Below are positions 61,101 through 64,000 of a DNA stretch of 64,000 nucleotides, in pieces (within the stretch, counting starts at the first letter, position 1; each line of letters starts with the position of its first letter). The DNA lies in NCBI RefSeq assembly GCF_000208745.1, contig NC_030857.1, forward strand, positions 5,263,909-5,327,908, written 5' to 3'. The translations under genes and the position numbers were made by a program. The notes beneath the pieces are model-generated. The model was not told where the DNA came from and searched no databases. It saw only the letters and a program-made list of their open reading frames with translations. This stretch comes from Theobroma cacao. Taxonomy: Eukaryota; Streptophyta; Magnoliopsida; Malvales; Malvaceae.

Positions 61101-63009
61101 AATCAAAATAAAAAATTATGTAGAGATCTACCATTTATAAGTGTCGATTTCACATAATATTTTGATAGATCCTACACAATTTTGAATTGTAATTAATTAA
61201 TTATAATGTAATAATTAAATATTATGTGTTCATTCTAAAGGGCGGTTCATAACTATTAAACAGCTTACCTAATACCTCAAATCTTTTGTTAGTTAACCCA
61301 ATATTTAGACTTAGGCTTTTCCTTTCTGGCTAGTAGGTATATATCATCAGATTTTTCTTGGTCTGTACAAAAACATTTCAACTGCCCAGAGGCTATGAAA
61401 AAGACTTAGATCCCAAATGGAGAATTAATTAGCTTTCTTGACTACGTTTCATTGAAAATTATGATCAACCAATGACCATCGGTAGCTACCTTGTTAATGA
61501 AAAGGTCCAGATGGCAAACTATATATAACAAAGTTACATTAGTCCAAAATTGACTAACGAATTGGAGTGCATCACTAACCTAACTATCATGACCGTAAAA
61601 TAGAGTAAAATATTTTTATTTTTAAAATTTTGATTGAAATTATAAAAAACCTTATTAATTTTTAAAATAGACATTCAATCTTAAGAGTACAAACACCGTT
61701 AACAAAAATTATGGAAAAAATTAAAATATCTTTTATTTCTTTATTAATTTAAAAAATTATTATTATACTTTTAAAATATAAAAAAAAATAGAGAGCATCG
61801 ATCCTCACTTTAGATGGGGAGCTTATTTTTAATTAATAAAAAATAATAAAATTATATAATAATTATTATGAAAATTAATCAAGAGTAAAATTATTTTTTT
61901 ATCTTTGTCATATTAGCAAGTTGATGAAAATATTAATAACTGACTAACAACTGAATTTATGTGTTTAAAAAAATATATTTTTTTGAGACAGAATGTGTAT
62001 TTTGAAAACTAATGAATTTATGTGTAATATCAAGTAAAATTTAAGAGATAAAGATTTCAAAATAAAGATGACTTAGGTTTTGGAAAAAGAAAAACTATTC
62101 AACATGCTTTTCTTTTTTTTAAGAAAAGATTGTAAACTACCATCCACCAGTCAAAGTTTCCAAATGTTGACTTATTTCAGTACGTTTTCCTTTTATCCGC
62201 AGACAATTCTATCATCCAGCATAGCAAAGTGCCACCACAATTTTTTAACTAAATCCAGAAAAGGATTTGGTACTTCCAAAATGCTCTAGAATAATGGAAC
62301 TATTATTCCCCTGAATCTCCCCTGGTTCCAGAATCAAGAAATTCTCTATTTAGCCACCTAAAGCACAGCTTGGAACTTTGAAACCTCTGTTCTGTTTTTT
62401 ATAATCCTGCCTCTACTCTACTTTTGTTTCCAGTAAAATGTTTTTTCTTAACGGAGAATGAAATTAAATTTGAAAATACTATTCCATTGATGTTCGGATA
62501 GTATTGAATTTGTTTCATTTTTGTCACTGAAACGCCTCCAGCTGCTGAGGGCCAAAACTGCTAGCAAACTTAAATGAATTATGAATGAATCCCGCAGTCT
62601 GATTTTCTCAATTTAATTTACTAGTGTAAGGACCAGAACTGTAAATCATAACCAAGGAAAAAAGTAGAGAAACAGAAACATTATACTGGTGCGTTGTGCA
62701 AAGATGAAAGTTTAATTCAATGGCTAAAGTGTTATGACCCAAATAAATAACGTTTCATTCTTTTGTTCTTCCATCCTTCCTAGTTCCTACCTAACACAGT
62801 AAACAGTGTACGTAGGTAGCTGATATTCTTATCAGATAATTTAAATATGTTAAAAGGATAAACGAAATAGCACCTGAAATTCCGATGTCATACCCAAATA
62901 TGAGGCCGCTTGTTGCAGCTACGATGCAGGTAATCACCACTGAAGCCGTGATCTGGCCATTGACGGCGCCGCTGACAGGACCGTCGACTGCGAAACCTCC
63001 TACAGCCAT
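58165..63009 (-). CDS. STP5: Sugar/proton symporter, STP5-like monosaccharide transporter
   Basis: There are four exons on the minus strand: 62874-63009, 59994-60313, 58886-59515 and 58165-58581, giving 500 residues. It is a twelve-helix major facilitator sugar transporter with the STP hallmarks: [20 protein letters not shown] after helix 2, [49 protein letters not shown] and PETKG at 474-478. The lid-domain cysteine (NMYCMYDSQ) and its partner in [11 protein letters not shown], which form the STP disulfide, are both present. STP proteins import hexoses from the apoplast with protons across the plasma membrane. N-terminus and internal blocks agree best with Arabidopsis STP5 as I remember it. 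Exon 3 begins after AATGAAG, just inside an ATG that would give a wrong start. Intron 1 is 2.56 kb and holds a MITE. Confidence 0.93.
61606..62070. mobile_element. MITE, copy B, in intron 1 of the STP5-like gene
   Basis: The element starts TAAAATATTTTTATTTTTAA, followed by TTTTGATTGAAA and AATTTTTAAAATAGACATTC, close to the left end of the element at 22735. Its right part (GTGTATTTTGAAAACTAAT and on) matches the right end of that copy and is roughly the reverse complement of its own left end. Both copies have the same orientation. The exact right limit is uncertain by about 15 bases. Confidence 0.65.
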
Positions 63010-63126
63010 GTCTGCTGCTCTTTCTCGGAGCCCGAGAAAGATGAAGAACTTAAAAACAGCAGGAGCAAATCCTGATGATCAGCCTTTTCTCAGCACCCTG
63101 TCGCGACAAGAGAAGAGAGCACTTAA

Positions 63127-63134
63127 TTTATATA
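63127..63134 (-). promoter_or_regulatory. TATA box of the STP5-like gene
   Basis: On the minus strand TATATAAA lies about 120 bases upstream of the start codon, consistent with a leader of about 90 bases. Confidence 0.55.
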
Positions 63135-64000
63135 CAGAAACATGGCGGGAGTTACACGACAGAGAAAAGGGACCTTAGGACCTGTTTTTGGCGTCAAATT
63201 GACTTTATGTAAATAAAAAATTACTCTGAGGTCTGAGCTACCCGTCCATCAACGAAACCTGGGTATCTTATCTTAAGAAAGTCGTGTTCGGGATCTTCAA
63301 ACTTTCGTTAAGAAAATAATATTATAGTAACAAAAAGGAAACAAATGGAAAACTTAGTTGTCTTGTATGATTATATTTCTTTGTATGGGTTTTGTCAGTT
63401 TCTGTTGCAATGCTAATCTTCTTTGAGGGCCCATTGAATTTCTTCCAAATTTGTAAATTTCATTTTTTGGGGGAGTGGGGGATGGTTGGGGGCGCGAAGT
63501 GGTGGGGCGCAGGGTTGAGATTCTTTTTTGCAGAGCTCCTTTTCGGTTTTACTTTTAGGCAAAGGATAAAAAGGCATTGTGGCGAGACTGCAACAACTAT
63601 GCGCGAGCATGCCAGGGAAAAGACACGAGCGCATTATTTCACACCCACCACAGCCAAAGGAAACTGGTAGTTGGCCACGAGGATTGCCAATACCTTCCCT
63701 TCTCCTATCAAGCTGGATTATGGATTCTAAGTCTCATTTATTAAGCAAATATTATTAATTTAAGCAAACAATTTGAATTAATAATATTTGCTTAATAAAT
63801 GAGATTTGGATAAATAAAGATGGAAAAAATAAACTACCAAGTTTAATAAGCAAGTGGAACAAAAATGGTTTAATTTGTTCCGTTCCCCTCCTTTTAAGCT
63901 TCAAGAAGAGAATTAATGGCTTGCTCAACCTCTCCTTCTGATCAATGAATTGACTTTCCTGAAATGATTTTTCATCCCCAACACCAGCCCTTTTCCCGGC
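63135..64000. other. Upstream region of the STP5-like gene
   Basis: No gene is recognised. It contains a long near-perfect palindrome (63726-63810). The open frame at 63392-63670 has biased composition and no family match. Confidence 0.45.
63726..63810. repeat. Long near-perfect inverted repeat (hairpin)
   Basis: A 29-base arm at 63732-63760 is the exact reverse complement of 63776-63804, with a 15-base spacer. Pairing extends outward about six more positions with G-T wobbles. The 5-base word TGGAT flanks the hairpin on both sides (63721-63725 and 63807-63811). It could be a small foldback transposon or a small-RNA hairpin. Confidence 0.9.

Noticed and set aside
63392..63670. A 92-residue frame upstream of the STP5-like gene
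   Set aside because: Biased composition, an overlapping frame on the other strand and no family match.

Overview
The window looks like nuclear DNA of a eudicot plant. It is AT-rich, with intron-bearing genes (GT-AG introns, one GC-AG), long gene-poor stretches with (TA)n and homopolymer runs, and proteins of typical plant families. The gene sequences suggest a rosid, perhaps Malvales, but the window cannot prove that. All gene models below were spliced by hand from reading frame, splice sites and remembered family sequences; no search was run.

Layout: (1) 1-5973, no gene found. (2) A two-exon SPC12/DTM1-like signal peptidase subunit gene (+, 5974-7270) and an intronless TRM112 gene (+, 9090-9464). 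(3) An eight-exon TMEM135-like membrane protein gene (-, 10413-15939) and a BRITTLE1-like mitochondrial carrier gene (-, 18086-20999). (4) An AT-rich 4.6-kb gap holding one clear MITE. (5) The 18-exon synaptonemal complex gene ZYP1 (+, 25626-32010). (6) A small coiled-coil/membrane protein gene of unknown role (-, 34041-34489). (7) A mosaic of broken gene pieces, all on the minus strand (34924-38339). (8) An 11-exon CCR4-type deadenylase gene (+, 38945-45515). (9) A CFL1-like WW-domain gene (-, 46712-47512). (10) About 10 kb without host genes, holding a decayed LINE and a SINE with target site duplication. (11) A four-exon STP5-like hexose transporter gene (-, 58165-63009) with a second copy of the MITE in its first intron.

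The most unusual part is 34.9-38.3 kb. On one strand it joins an internal piece of CCR4 (exons 4-8 with introns), a broken PIF1-type helicase as carried by Helitrons, the last three exons of an HD-domain phosphohydrolase with a frameshift, and the first exon of an ALBA gene with a stop at codon 4. Its left edge has a Helitron-like 3' end (CTAG followed by T, with a GC-rich hairpin just inside). This fits a gene-capturing Helitron. The captured CCR4 piece lies only 4.3 kb from the intact CCR4 gene and in inverted orientation, so the two could form a long hairpin RNA or an antisense/siRNA relation.

The genes are unrelated housekeeping, meiotic and transport genes, as is usual for a plant chromosome; there is no operon-like cooperation.
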